Shown: positions 42,333 to 52,704, counted from the first letter of the stretch. The stretch: DNA of 64,000 nucleotides from Saprolegnia diclina VS20 (GCF_000281045.1 NW_008246104.1:261593-325592); one strand, 5' to 3'. Numbers and translations: made by a program. Notes: generated by a model from the letters alone, not told the origin.

Positions 42333-42355
42333 TATCCGGAGAGGATGTCCGGATA
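42333..42355. promoter_or_regulatory. Inverted pair of TATCCGGA elements (UFC1)
   Basis: TATCCGGA (42333-42340) and its reverse complement TCCGGATA (42348-42355), separated by 7 bp, ending 21 bp before the UFC1 start codon and within the 186-bp gap to NUP93. Confidence 0.5.
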
Positions 42356-42376
42356 CGCTGGCAGATCGCAATAAGC

Positions 42377-43137
42377 ATGGACTCGCCGATCGCCGATGGC
42401 ACGAAGCGCACGGTGCAGAAGCTGCCGCTGCTGACGACACGCGCAGGCCCGCGCGACGGCGACGCGTGGATCGCGCGCCTAAAAGAGGAGTACACGGCGC
42501 TCATCCAGGCAGGCCATGCTACTACGTTGGTCGGATGCGACGGGTGCGATTTAGTATGTGCAAATGAACAAGGCGGCGGACAACGACTGGTTTACGATCG
42601 CGTCCAATGCCAATGGCACACAGTACGTGGCTTCACGCTAACGGGACCTCATGGCTCGTGTAGCTGGACGGGCACGTGCTGGTCGTTCCACAATGGCCTG
42701 CGGTGCGTCGCCACGCTCGATGCTATCTATCTCTATATGGCGTAGATACGAGTTTGAGATGGAGTTTGAGATTCCAGCCACCTACCCCGTGACCAACCCC
42801 GAGATCTGGTGCGATCGAGCTACCGTGTGTCTCGGTCTTCATGTGCGTCGTAGCTTGCCCGAGCTGGACGGCAAGACAGCCAAGATGTACCGGTGCGCTC
42901 GTCGGTCCGCCGAGAACCTGGTTCCGAGGCAGCGATAGGGGCGGCAAGATCTGCCTCACAGTTCACTTTGAGCCGCTCTGGCAGCGAAACGTACCCCGCT
43001 TTGGCATCGCCCACGCACTCGCCCTTGGCGTACGTCCGTTCTCGTTGCCAGCGCCAATACGCTTTGTGTAGCTCGCTCCGTGGCTGGCTGCTGAAGTGCC
43101 CGACCTCATTGAACGGGGCATGATCTCGCCCGTCTAG
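42377..43137 (+). CDS. UFC1: UFM1-conjugating enzyme UFC1
   Basis: Seven exons: 42377-42508, 42555-42622, 42664-42702, 42746-42808, 42854-42892, 42939-43029 and 43072-43137; 165 residues against 167 in human. Recognition is firm: [69 protein letters not shown] and [20 protein letters not shown]. The catalytic cysteine is C119 in GGKICLT. UFC1 passes the ubiquitin-like modifier UFM1 to targets, mainly on ER-bound ribosomes. Intron 1 (42509-42554) begins GC rather than GT (CAG/GCAGGC ... TTTAG); no GT-start alternative keeps the protein intact. Confidence 0.95.
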
Positions 43138-43231
43138 CGCAAGCGCCATATTGCCACCCTGCTTACTGACGTGGCGTTCATGCCACTAGCTATTTCTACT
43201 CGAGGTCAACATTTGCAATCAGCTCTGTTAG

Positions 43232-44839
43232 TTAAGAGAAATCGCGGTCGGGAAGCACGAGCGGCGCGAGGAGCGTCCATGTGAAGAGGAGGGTCGTCGC
43301 CCACTGCGATGCGATTTGCACCCACATACTCACGCGCTGCGTGTCGCTCTCCCTACACCTCGATCGATACATGTATCAACTTGATACAAAGGTGATACCC
43401 GGTGCCGACGCCCCAGTTGGTGAGCGCCATGGCCATGTAGAGGCCGCTAAAGAGCATGATGCAGTGGAACTGCCAGCTCGGCGCCATGATCTGCGGTTCA
43501 ATGTCGACGACACGGCGGCCCGCTTCGGCGCAGACGGGATCCAACGCTGTCTACGTGTCGCTCGTACCACACTAAGATAGGCTAAGATAGCACCTCTGTT
43601 GGGGCTTCGGGGAGCTCCAAGCGAAAGATGGACGACGCAGCGCACGACGTTCGCCACCTGCGTCGCATCGTAGACACATTCGTGTGTCGGCATGCCGTAC
43701 CCCGTGTAGGAGACGGTCAGTGCGGCAATGATGGTGCTTGGAATCGAAATGGTACTCGCTCGGCTCCCGCCTTGGAGAAAGGCCGGTTCAACATCAGGAA
43801 GCAAGAGCAGCGTCTGCCAGAGAAGGTACACGAGGTAGAGCGCGATGGCGGCGGGCGGCAAGAGACCCGCGCCAACCCGGTCGGCCACTATTCGTTGAAA
43901 ACGCTTTGCAAATGTGACAGCTCGACACAGCCTACCGCTGAGAAGCACAACGACCAGAATCGAGACACAGGTCCCAATGAGAAAGCCGAGCCCGAGGGGC
44001 GAGGCGGCGTAGTAGTAAAACTACCCTCACCAAATTCTTCACGCTTCCCAGATTTCAGATTGTGCGACGTACCAGAACGACGAGACCGAGCACAGCCAAG
44101 CCCAGACCCGTGACCGAGAGGCCGAGGTAGACACAAGGCCTATGCACCTGTACTACAGATAACGAAACGTGTCAGCGCTCTACCAGAGCCACGAGCGGGG
44201 CGCTTTGGGATCTTGCATGCGGTTGAGGAGGCTGTCGCGTACGTGGTCTACGCACACGCAAGTTGCGTCAGGACGACGGTCGGATCGCATCAAAGTGGCG
44301 TCGTACAGACGCAGTCGAGGAGGATGACGATTTGCATGAGGATGAAGAGGCCCGAGAGCACGGCCGCAATGTAGGCGTAGGCGTCAAAGACCTCTAGGAA
44401 CACAACGTGTCTTCTGCGTAAAGGAGTAGGATGGTACCATTCGGGAGGAAGAAGGCGCCGGTGAGTGCACCGAGGTACACGGGCAGTTGGCAGCCGAGCA
44501 CGAGGCGGCTCCGAAATGCGCGGTGTTCGTAGAGCCCACTCAGCAGCATGAGCACGAGGAAGAAGACCGCGATCGTCGCACTCGCCCTAGCACCAGATAG
44601 TGTCGCCTATGGACTCTTGCCGCAAAGTACCGGTAGATGGTTTGTTGGCCGAGGCAGTGGGCGTTGGCGCGGACGTCGCAGTGCCCGATCGCTGGCGATT
44701 TTTGCAGCAGATCTAGCGTCAATATCGTCAGTAGTACATATTGTCATTCGATAGATGGACAACCTTGTCCGTAGGTCGCCAGCAGCGCGGCCACGACCGC
44801 GTTGGCGAAGAAGAGCGCGAGGTACGGCCAGCGTTTCAT
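43232..44839 (-). CDS. SERINC: Serine incorporator (SERINC/TDE1) family membrane protein
   Basis: Eleven exons on the minus strand: 44839-44764, 44712-44631, 44586-44438, 44393-44307, 44247-44184, 44139-44073, 44020-43936, 43887-43701, 43657-43594, 43550-43399 and 43352-43232; introns 43-59 bp; 377 residues. The family is shown by GAFFLPN, ALYLVYLLWQTLLLL, the end block WQFHCIMLFSGLYMAMALTN followed by WGVGTG, and the last lines VQIASQWATTLLFTWTLLAP and LVLPDRDF. About ten membrane segments fit. SERINC proteins are multi-pass lipid scramblase-like proteins. The N-terminus lacks the cysteine-rich leader usual in the family, so the true start or a further upstream exon is uncertain. It is convergent with UFC1 (94 bp between stops). 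Confidence 0.88.
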
Positions 44840-45155
44840 CCCTTTTTAGCTGTGCGAGCGTCGTTTCGCGACCGTTCTTTAATGTTTAAAAGAAAGAATA
44901 AAAGAACGAAAGCCCCTCGCCCACGCTCCATCACAATCTGTGTCTTCTTTTCGGAAAATGTCCTGTCGGTTGTCGAGCGTCAACCACAGAGAGTCCACGA
45001 CAAGGTGAATGCTTAAAAGAATGGATAGGCAGAATTTAAGAACGACAGAACCGACTAGAAGAAAGCGCGGTGGCGGTTTGACATGCATCGGCAACGGCCA
45101 TGTCCGTTTCAAGATCGCAAAACACTGTCGGCAGAGCCGCAGTTGACAAGTCTCG
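44840..45155. promoter_or_regulatory. Divergent region, SERINC / small basic protein
   Basis: 316 bp between divergent starts (44839 minus, 45156 plus). Runs of A/T-rich sequence around 44880-44910 and 45010-45050; no shared element recognised. Confidence 0.35.
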
Positions 45156-45488
45156 ATGAGCTGCGACGACGGCCTACGATGCGACCTTGTGCTCCACAAG
45201 ACGCTCCGCCGGCGCGAGCTCGAGCGCGAGTGGTACCAACAGCACCGGTGCGAGCGCCTCCAAAAGCAGCGCAGCTACGACGCGATAAACCGAGAGAAGC
45301 GGCTGCAACAGATGAAAGCGTATCGACACAAGCACCGCGACCGGCAGCGCGAGTACAAGCAAGAATGGTACCGCCGCAACCGCGACGCTATCAAGCAAAA
45401 GCGACTCGAGCGCAAGGCGGCGACTGAGGCCCACGACAGCGATACGTCGCCGCTCGCCCTGCTCTGCCACGCTGCCTTGATGGCATGA
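45156..45488 (+). CDS. Small basic protein with REYKxEWYxxNR repeats and LCHxALM tail (1)
   Basis: 110 residues, single exon, not assignable to a named family. Most of the chain is charged helix with repeating units (REWYQQHRCERLQKQR, KAYRHKHRDRQ, REYKQEWYRRNRDAIKQKR). It ends SPLALLCHAALMA. The protein at 49240 shares both the REYKxEWYxxNR unit and the LLCHxALM ending, so the two define a local family. The basic repeat could bind DNA or RNA; this is inference. It lies 310 bp upstream of delta-tubulin on the same strand. Confidence 0.6.
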   Translation: MSCDDGLRCDLVLHKTLRRRELEREWYQQHRCERLQKQRSYDAINREKRLQQMKAYRHKHRDRQREYKQEWYRRNRDAIKQKRLERKAATEAHDSDTSPLALLCHAALMA

Positions 45489-45798
45489 GTCCGCTTGGCG
45501 TGTTGGGATATTTAGGCTACGAATGCATCGACAGGATAAGATTGAGAACGGTCTTATCCTATACATATTTGCTATTACCATTGGCATCCGCTGCAACGTC
45601 TGCCCCAGGGTATCACCGACTCGATGGACTCGAGTTGACAGCGGAAGATCGCATCTGGGAGGACCAAGTACGTTAAACCTGTTCAACCTGCGTCATTCCG
45701 TTCAACCCCACCGTTTAACCCACGTTTTGTCCAAAAACCTTTTAACCTCGCACCAAACAGTGTAAAACCCATTGATTTGTCCGAGCTGTCCGAGCACC
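45489..45798. promoter_or_regulatory. Delta-tubulin upstream region with TT[TC]AACC repeats
   Basis: 310 bp. Four copies of TT[TC]AACC (45682, 45701, 45714, 45741) plus TTAAACC at 45673 cluster within about 75 bp, 52-126 bp upstream of the delta-tubulin start. Confidence 0.45.
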
Positions 45799-47614
45799 AT
45801 GTCGATCGTGACGCTGCAGCTCGGGCAATGCGGCAATCAGCTCGTACGTCGTCGCTCGCTGCGCACATGGCGTACGCATCTGCCGTAGGGCTATGCGCTC
45901 TTTGACAAGCTAGCGACCGAGCTCGAGGACCCGCTGGAGATGGACATCTTCTTCCGCGGGCCGTCGCACACGGCGCGGGCCGTGCTCATCGACATGGAGC
46001 CCAAGGTCCACGACGACACACATGCGTGAACGCATACCTCACAGAAGCATAGGTGGTCATGCAATGCCAGGACCGCGCGGCGGCGTCGGGGCGCTGGCAG
46101 TACGACCGCACCAACAGCGTGTGCCAGCAGAGCGGCTCGGGTACGCTGCACGTCGATCGCACACTGTTCTCGCGAGCGCGCTCTTGTAGGCAACAACTGG
46201 GCGCACGGCTACACGGTGCACGGCGCAGCTAGCGCCGAGGCCATCCTCGATGTCCTCCAGCGCGTACGTCGTCTCATCTTGGCTCGAGGTCGGTGCAACG
46301 TGACGCAGGAGGTCGAGCACTGCGACTACTTCAAGGGCTTTCACGCGATCCAGAGCCTGGCGGGCGGCACGGGCTCGGGCCTTGGCTCGTTCGTCGCGGA
46401 TCTTTTACACGACCAGTTTCCGACGGCCCATCGCCTTCACACAGTCATTTGGCCCTACGAAGCCGGCGAGATCATCGTGCAGAACTACAACACACTGCTC
46501 ACGATGGCCTGCCTCTCCGAGGTCGTACTACGCTGAGCTCCCTCTCGCTGACGTTGCTAACGTTAGTCGTCGGACGGTATTCTCTTGCTGCAGAACGACA
46601 TGGCGGACCGCGCGTGCCAGAAGCTGCTCACGATCCCCAAGCCATCCCTCGACCAGATGAACCACGTGCTCGCCAACCACATTGCGTCCGTCTTGCTTCC
46701 TGCCGCAGCAGTCGACGTATACCTTGCTCGAAAAAAATATATCAAGGTATCGACTAGGCGCGATCGGCGTGTCTGCTGCCGACGATCTTGCGCGAACTCT
46801 GCGCCCACCCCGTGCGTTGCAACTTTGTCCATGTAAGCAGAGTGAACGGCATTACGGTTCTAGGGCTACAAGCTCCTGGACATCAAGCTCGTGCCACAGG
46901 TTCGACCGTCTCAAATGACATACAAAACGACCGACACTAGCTCTCGACACGGTCCCGCGAGTTTAGCACGCATCAGTGGTCGGGCATCCTCAAGCACCTG
47001 CACCAGGTACACACCGACGTGTGCGACGATGATACCACCCTCACTCGCTAGATGCAAATCGCCAATTGCAGCCTCGACGAAGGCGTCAACTGGGACATCT
47101 CGCTTGGTACAGGACACTTGTACTACTTCCTCCTACCGACGCTATGCGCAGAGACGTCGCCTCGGAGAGAAGTGAACCAAAGTGTCGGGAACCTCGTCTT
47201 CTTGCGCGGACCCGAGAGCGCGACCGTGGCCGCGACGGTGCTCGAGAGCTTTGGAGATCCACGCATGTACGCTGCCGCCCTTAGCGATAGCTGAACTCGT
47301 AGATAGGTATGCGCCGTGGGTGCACCCCAGCAGCCACCTCTTCTCGTCTCGGCAACCCTTTAGTCGCTACGACAAGGCGGCCGCGCTCGTCTCGTACGCG
47401 TCTCCTTCATGAGGACGCGCTTCAGCCAACGAGATGTGCTAGGAACTCCCAAGCGATGCTGCGCCCACTCGCAACGATGGTCGAGAAGGCCCACTGCATG
47501 TTTGCGTCCAAGGCGTATCTCCACCAGTACGCTGCGCACAACGTCGATGCTGAGTTTTTCGACTCGTGCTTTTTGCGGCTCGACCAGCTCGTGGCCAACT
47601 ATGCGAGTTTGTAG
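45799..47614 (+). CDS. TUBD1: Delta-tubulin
   Basis: Thirteen exons: 45799-45843, 45889-46005, 46053-46140, 46190-46263, 46309-46521, 46567-46716, 46758-46811, 46864-46899, 46941-47006, 47052-47106, 47152-47266, 47307-47393 and 47443-47614; 423 residues (human 453). It starts MSIVTLQLGQCGNQLGYALF and has the tubulin GTP loop AGGTGSG at 126-132. Delta-specific stretches are ARAVLIDMEPKV, GSGNNWAHGYTVHG, WPYEAGEIIVQNYN, QWSGILKHL, LVFLRG and the ending MFASKAYLHQY ... LDQLVANYASL. Delta-tubulin is needed for triplet microtubules of basal bodies and is kept only by organisms with such centrioles, so it supports flagellated zoospores. Introns are 40-52 bp. Exon 7's end was chosen to give LCAHPGYKLLD, matching the human order. 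Confidence 0.93.
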
Positions 47615-47688
47615 ACGACGACGCACGCCACAAATACTCTGCCTACTAGATTATATCCCACCACTGTACATTGTAGAGCGTCGTCAGC

Positions 47689-48534
47689 TTAAAGCAACAC
47701 GACGTGGCGTCGAGGCGTGAGCGTATACCCTTCGGCTTGGGTCTCAACCGCGGTGTCCGCCACCGGTTGCTTTTGCCCGTGGACGACGCGGACGCCAATC
47801 GCAATGGCCACCAGCGCTACGGCGCCAATGCAAATCCCGATGACCGCCGATGCACCAAGACCGCTGCTGGACGCCGTGTCGGTGCGAGGCGTCTCGGCCG
47901 ACTGGTTGGCCGAAGTCGGAGCCGTCGTTGGCTGCACGGGAATGACGATCGACGACGGTTCGGGCGTCACAGTGATTGGCTCGGTCAGCGGAGGCGCCGA
48001 ACTGCGGTTGCTGCTGGGCGAGAACGTCGTTGCATTTGGCGAGAGCGACGTGGCGCTTGGTGTCGACGAGCTTGGCGGCAGCGTGGAGATCGATGGCGTC
48101 ATGCTTGGGCTCACCGTGGAGGGTGGCGTCGTGCCGGGGACGGACGTTGTTGGGCGGTGCATGGAGCCGTCGGCGTTGAGGGAGATGGCACCCGGGTACC
48201 CGTCGGTCGCACAGCGCATGACCATGACGAGCTCATTGTCAGGAAACACGCTGCAGTAGGAACCCACCGGGCACGATCCAACCGCCGTGCCTACGAGCGC
48301 CATGAGTCATTTCGTCGAAGGACATATAGGCTCGCACCGGCGGCGGCGTAGATGCCAGAGCACGGCGTGGACGCGACGCACTGGACGTCGGCGAGGCCCA
48401 AGACGCTCACGGGCTGCATGTTGGCGGGGCATTCTACGCACGCGCAGCATGAGTATGCGAGAAGGATCAGGCGGGCACGCACGGGCCGCGTCGGTGGCGG
48501 CGATGGCGACGACGAGGGCGCGCCAGAGCTGCAT
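47689..48534 (-). CDS. Secreted/membrane mucin-like protein with Cys-rich ectodomain and one TM
   Basis: Exons 48534-48483, 48433-48338 and 48290-47689 on the minus strand (introns 49 and 47 bp), 249 residues. A signal peptide (MQLWRALVVAIAATDAA) precedes a cysteine-rich section (CPANMQPVSVLGLADVQC ... CSGIY ... CPVGSYC ... CATDGYPGAI), then a long Ser/Thr/Pro region suited to O-glycosylation with a few N-x-S/T sites, one membrane helix (SAVIGICIGAVALVAIAIGV) and a short basic tail. No named family is recognised. It is probably a cell-surface protein. It is convergent with delta-tubulin (74 bp between stops). Confidence 0.7.
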
Positions 48535-49239
48535 GATGGCTGTGTCGAGAACGGCTGTACTCTAGTGTATGTATGGCGGAGCTTGCCAGCCCATGGTTGC
48601 CGAACGACCGGAATTGGAACTCGCAGCTGGCGACGCGAGCTCGCCGGACTGGATCTTGAACAGACGCCGCGCCTTTGGGATTGGCGATCCGGACGACAAT
48701 TATCAAAAGGGTCTCTCAATCACTCATAGCCAATCAGCGACGAGTTGGACAAAACCTAAGTGTCGTCAGCCTAGCGATCTACAGTGTACGACCGCCATGC
48801 GCCATTTCTTGGTGGAATTGGACTTGGCGCTCAACGCACAACACTTGGCTACCAGTGCCGAGACAGGCGTGCGTGATGTCTATGGGAAGGCGACAAGGAC
48901 GGTGCGGGCGAGATGAAGATTCATGTATTCTCTCGTCGCTCGGCGGCGGACTTGGGTGCATCGCACGGAAGCGCATGTTGAAGCCGGGACCCACTTGAGA
49001 TGCCCCAACTTGTTTGTAACGTTAGGGACGGACCAGGGAAACCTGCGCCTCGAAGCTTCAATGCCGAGCGCAACGCGTGGCAGCCACCATGAACAGGCAT
49101 GAACTCGCTCGAAGAATAGTTTGGTGGTGCTTATTAACATATTAGAATTGATGATACGGCTACGTAATTATATGTCCAGGAGACGGACGTCTAGAGTTGG
49201 TGAGAGAGTTTGGTTGTTGATGACATGCAAGACGTGTAG
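48535..49239. other. Intergenic region, 705 bp
   Basis: Upstream of the mucin-like gene and downstream of the gene at 49240. An ATCCGGAC variant near 48690 is present; otherwise nothing recognised. Confidence 0.35.
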
Positions 49240-50088
49240 CTAGTCCATGAGCGCGACGTGGCATAACAGGTTCAAGTGACTGTCGGACTGCGGAGGTTGT
49301 TGTTGCTGCTGCTGATGCTGGTGGTGGTGATGCTGCTGCTGCGGGTGTGGCTGCTGCTGGTGCATAGGATGATGTTGGTGTTGGTGGAGCGCCTGGGGCT
49401 GCTGGGGGTGGTAGGGTGTATACTCGAAGGCACGAGTGTCGTGGTGGTGCTGGTGGTAGTGGTGGTGCGACATTGGCGGAAACTGCGGCGCGTGGTCGTA
49501 GACGCCGAAACGCGACGGCGGGCGGAGCGCCGAGACGGGTGGCGACGAGTACTGTGTCCGGGGGTCTTCGTGAATAAATAGAGCGGGCATCGTCGACTGG
49601 CGCGGCATCACAGGCACGCAGTGCGCGTTCGAGCTCGGCGACATCGTCATCGGCTCGTCTTGGCACGACGACGCCGGCGACGACTCGACGCTCGGCGTCG
49701 GCTTCTTCTTGTTGGAGCGGCGGTGGAGCGTGCCGGCTTGCTTCCGGCGCTCGTAGTACTCTTTCATTTTCGCGAGCGCCTTCTCGCGGTTCTTCTCGTA
49801 CCACTCCTTCTTGTACTCGCGGCGAAATTCCTTGTTGGACTGCTCGTCGGCTTTCGTGCGCGTCTTGGTCTTCTTGGTCGCGGCCTTGGCGGCCGTCGTG
49901 GGTGCAAACCGGCGCGTGTGTACGAATTCATCGCCGGAGCTCGAGTCTTCGGTCGTGCCGGTGGAGATAACAGAGGACGACGGCGACGGCGTCGACCAGG
50001 ACGGGTACGGGGCATCGATGTCGAGGTGCACGGGCGCCTTGCGGGGGGCGGCGCGGCCAGAGTCGCCAAGGATGTCCGAGAGCATCAT
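49240..50088 (-). CDS. His/Gln-rich protein with REYKxEWYxxNR motif and LCHxALM tail (2)
   Basis: 282 residues, single exon, starting MMLSDILGDSG. An acidic/Ser-rich N-terminus leads to a Lys-rich block (KKTKTRTK) and FRREYKKEWYEKNREKALAK plus MKEYYERRKQ at about 90-120. A long low-complexity segment rich in His, Gln and Pro follows, and the chain ends SHLNLLCHVALMD. The basic unit and the LLCHxALM ending match the protein at 45156. The composition suggests a nuclear regulator with a basic DNA-binding helix and an intrinsically disordered, prion-like region, but no known domain is identified. Two TATCCGGA-type sites lie about 200 bp upstream. Confidence 0.72.
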   Translation of the reverse strand: MMLSDILGDSGRAAPRKAPVHLDIDAPYPSWSTPSPSSSVISTGTTEDSSSGDEFVHTRRFAPTTAAKAATKKTKTRTKADEQSNKEFRREYKKEWYEKNREKALAKMKEYYERRKQAGTLHRRSNKKKPTPSVESSPASSCQDEPMTMSPSSNAHCVPVMPRQSTMPALFIHEDPRTQYSSPPVSALRPPSRFGVYDHAPQFPPMSHHHYHQHHHDTRAFEYTPYHPQQPQALHQHQHHPMHQQQPHPQQQHHHHQHQQQQQQPPQSDSHLNLLCHVALMD

Positions 50089-50778
50089 AGTCGTTCCAAG
50101 AGTGACAATGTTGCTCGGCGCTCATTTTTTTTGCGGGCGGCGTTACAGCAAGCGCCCTTTCTCGGCGTTTCATTGGCCCAAAAGCCCGGCCTCTGCGCTG
50201 TGATTGGCCCGTACGCAAGTAATGTCTTGTTTTCTTGAATCAATGACACGCAAGGCCCAATCACACGCCGCGGTTCAGGTTGCCCTTTCGTATCCGGACC
50301 GAATCCGGATCGAAGCGTGTTTGTGACCGCACGTGTAATGGGGTGTTGAGGCGTGAGTGATACATTACGGGAGACCCTGGCGAATGCGAATTTCTTGCCA
50401 CGTCGTAAGAAGACCGTGACAATGAACACCGCGGCGCTGTACCAAGATGCACCCGAGAGCTAGCGTCGCCACCATTCATGGCGCCGCGGCTACTGCGCGG
50501 CTTCTATGGAAGAACCAGCAGAGTTCGTGGCCAGAGTAGCAGTATCGAGCAGGTGCCGAGAAGCAGCAAGGCTGGCGCACGGCGTGGTCAGTAGAAGAGC
50601 CGTATATCTTCCAAGGGTAAAGTCGCGGTGGCGTCGGTAGCGCCGCCGCTGATATTCCAAGCATTTCAGTGTGCGCACTGGCAATCGCCGTGTTAGGCTT
50701 GTGTTATGGATGCCCGCAGTCGCATACGATCAATGAGAAGCCCAAAGTTTTCGCGCAAGGATGGCGTGCACGATCTTT
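50089..50778. promoter_or_regulatory. Upstream region of His/Gln-rich gene
   Basis: 690 bp. ATTGGCC and CCAATCAC boxes (about 50170-50265) and two TATCCGGA-type sites (50291-50310). The distal part is the 3' side of the PHD gene. No exon is seen. Confidence 0.4.
50291..50310 (+). promoter_or_regulatory. TATCCGGAC / AATCCGGAT pair
   Basis: TATCCGGAC (50291-50299) and AATCCGGAT (50302-50310), 2 bp apart, 203-222 bp upstream of the minus-strand gene starting at 50088. Confidence 0.45.
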
Positions 50779-52560
50779 TTATGCTGACGTGGTAGTCGCC
50801 GGTCCGGACGCACTTGGCGCGCACGCGTCACACACAAAGACGTAAACGCCGGCACGCGACGTCTTTTGGCGCTTGGAGCGAACGCACCCTGCGTGGAACT
50901 GCTGCTTGCACTGCTGGCAACGCACCATAAAACCAAACGGTTCATCGTGGCACGTTGGGCACTCGTCGGGCACGCGCGCGGCTGCGGTTTGGGTTGCGAC
51001 GGGAAACTCTGCGACGGTGCTGGTTGCAGTCAACGCTGGCGACAGCGCCCCACTGGAAGCAAGAGATGCTGAAACACATGGGGCGATGGCTGATGGGGCT
51101 TGGGTCCGCTGGGTGGCTTCGTCCGCAGGTTGCTGCTGCTGTGTCACGCGCTTTTCCATCTCGTCCTTGGCGTGAAGCGCCGCCTCGAGCTCGGCCACGT
51201 GTTTCGCCTTCTCGCGAAGCGCGTTCTCCGCATCCATGATCTTGGCCTGCATCTCTTCGATTTCGACGAGCTTCGCGTGTTCACCCGTGATCGACGCCAT
51301 CGAGAGCTCCTCGACTTGCTTCAACAGAGCCCCGCGCTCGGCGTCGTACTCTGCGCAAATCAGTGCAATGGAGCTCTGAAGCGAGTCCATGGCTTGGGTG
51401 CCGCTCAAGCTCGACGCTTCGTACTTGGCGACGAGCTGGGCCTGCGCGCCAAGCTGCACGCGCTATGAACATAAACGTGACCTATTTGCTCGAAACTCTA
51501 TGGTGCGTGGCTACCAGCTCGAGAAGCTGTGTCTGCGCTGTCGCGGTCTCATCCGCCGCCTTCGCAAGCGCTTCTTCCAGTCGGCTCACTGTGGTCTCGT
51601 ACTCGATGTTCTGGCTTTGAAGCCGGCCGACTTGGTCGCAGAGACCATCCACCATCTCTTGCCGGGCGCTTGGCGGCGTCGCATCGGTCGCGGCCTTGTT
51701 TTTCTGCGCGAGCAGCATGGCTTCGCATGTCCCTTGGCTCTGAGCAAGGTATACAAGGTCAACAGCAATTCTTGATGTCGAGGGACCTCTTCCAGAGATT
51801 GGACTTCCTTGGACACTACACATCGGTTTTTCACGAAGCTCTTTCACGGAGGTAGCTTACGTTGGTTCACGGCCTTTGTCAAGTCCGATGTGTACGTGTC
51901 CAAATACCTGGATGTCATGCGCACTTGCTCCTGCAGAGTCATTCACCATATCAACGACGAGGACGAGTAGTATCATGGTACAAGTTGCTCCAAGGCTGTT
52001 GTTTCTTGGTGCGAGAAGCCTTGCACGGCCGCCTCATGCTTCGTTGCGGAGTCTTCTGTCATGGTCGTGGACGCTTCCTAGGCAAGGCAGTAGCACCGTA
52101 CCCGATCATATAGCCGGCATGGCACCCGTTCCGCGAATATCTTAGCTACGTAGGCTTCTCGTTCTTGCAGGGTTTGCTGGAGCGCTTCGACTTGGTCACT
52201 CGCCGCATGCTACGCCCATTACAAGTCATTGTCAACTTGGGCTTAAGGTCCATCGTACCCATTCACGATGGAGCTCGGTGTATCGCCGGTCCTTCCCCAC
52301 CATCTCTTCTTGCATGTCCTCCAGCGCGCGCGCCATGTTTGCCTTCTCCATGGCCCATTCTTCCTTGCGCTGGGTCATCTCGTCGCGGAGCGCTTGCATG
52401 CCCCGGGCTGCTTCGTCCAGCGCTGTCTCCTTGGCTGCTAGGCGGTCGCATCTACCTCGGTAACTTAGGTCTCATGGTCATCTTCCTCCTGCTCGTACAT
52501 GGCGCCGATGACATCGCGGGCCCGCGCATGCTGCTTGTGGAGCGTCCCGAGCTCGGCCAT
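50779..52560 (-). CDS. Coiled-coil protein with C-terminal PHD-type zinc finger
   Basis: Eight exons on the minus strand: 52560-52499, 52451-52259, 52209-52150, 52077-51982, 51930-51861, 51815-51787, 51739-51515 and 51462-50779; 472 residues with consistent phases. Residues 1-370 are mainly heptad-like coiled coil (for example MQALRDEMTQRKEEWAMEKA, LEEALAKAADETATAQTQLL, KHVAELEAALHAKDEMEKRV). A Ser/Ala/Thr linker precedes a C4HC3 finger: CPTCHDEP, CQQCKQQFHAGC and CDAC near the C-terminus. PHD fingers usually read histone tails, so a chromatin-associated role is plausible. One intron (52078-52149) is 72 bp, longest in the window, and may hide a different split. It diverges from the SHIPPO gene across 144 bp. 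Confidence 0.75.
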
Positions 52561-52598
52561 CGCGCGCGAATTGAAAAGTGGATCTTTGTTCGGATACG

Positions 52599-52607
52599 CC
52601 TATCCGG
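52599..52607 (+). promoter_or_regulatory. TATCCGGAT element in 144-bp divergent promoter
   Basis: TATCCGGAT between the divergent PHD (start 52560) and SHIPPO (start 52705) genes; a degenerate TCGGATA lies just before it. Confidence 0.45.
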
Positions 52608-52704
52608 ATTCTAAATTCTCCACCAATCCGCGTCGTTTGCGCATTTGGAGTCTATTTTTAGCTGGCGTCCTGGCCGTGCTGAAAAAGGCAAGTTTGCGAT
52701 TAGC

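Noticed and set aside
46833..46863. A 31-bp intron in delta-tubulin
   Set aside because: Using the donor at 46812 gives a normal 52-bp intron and restores the HPGYKLLD order expected from animal delta-tubulin.
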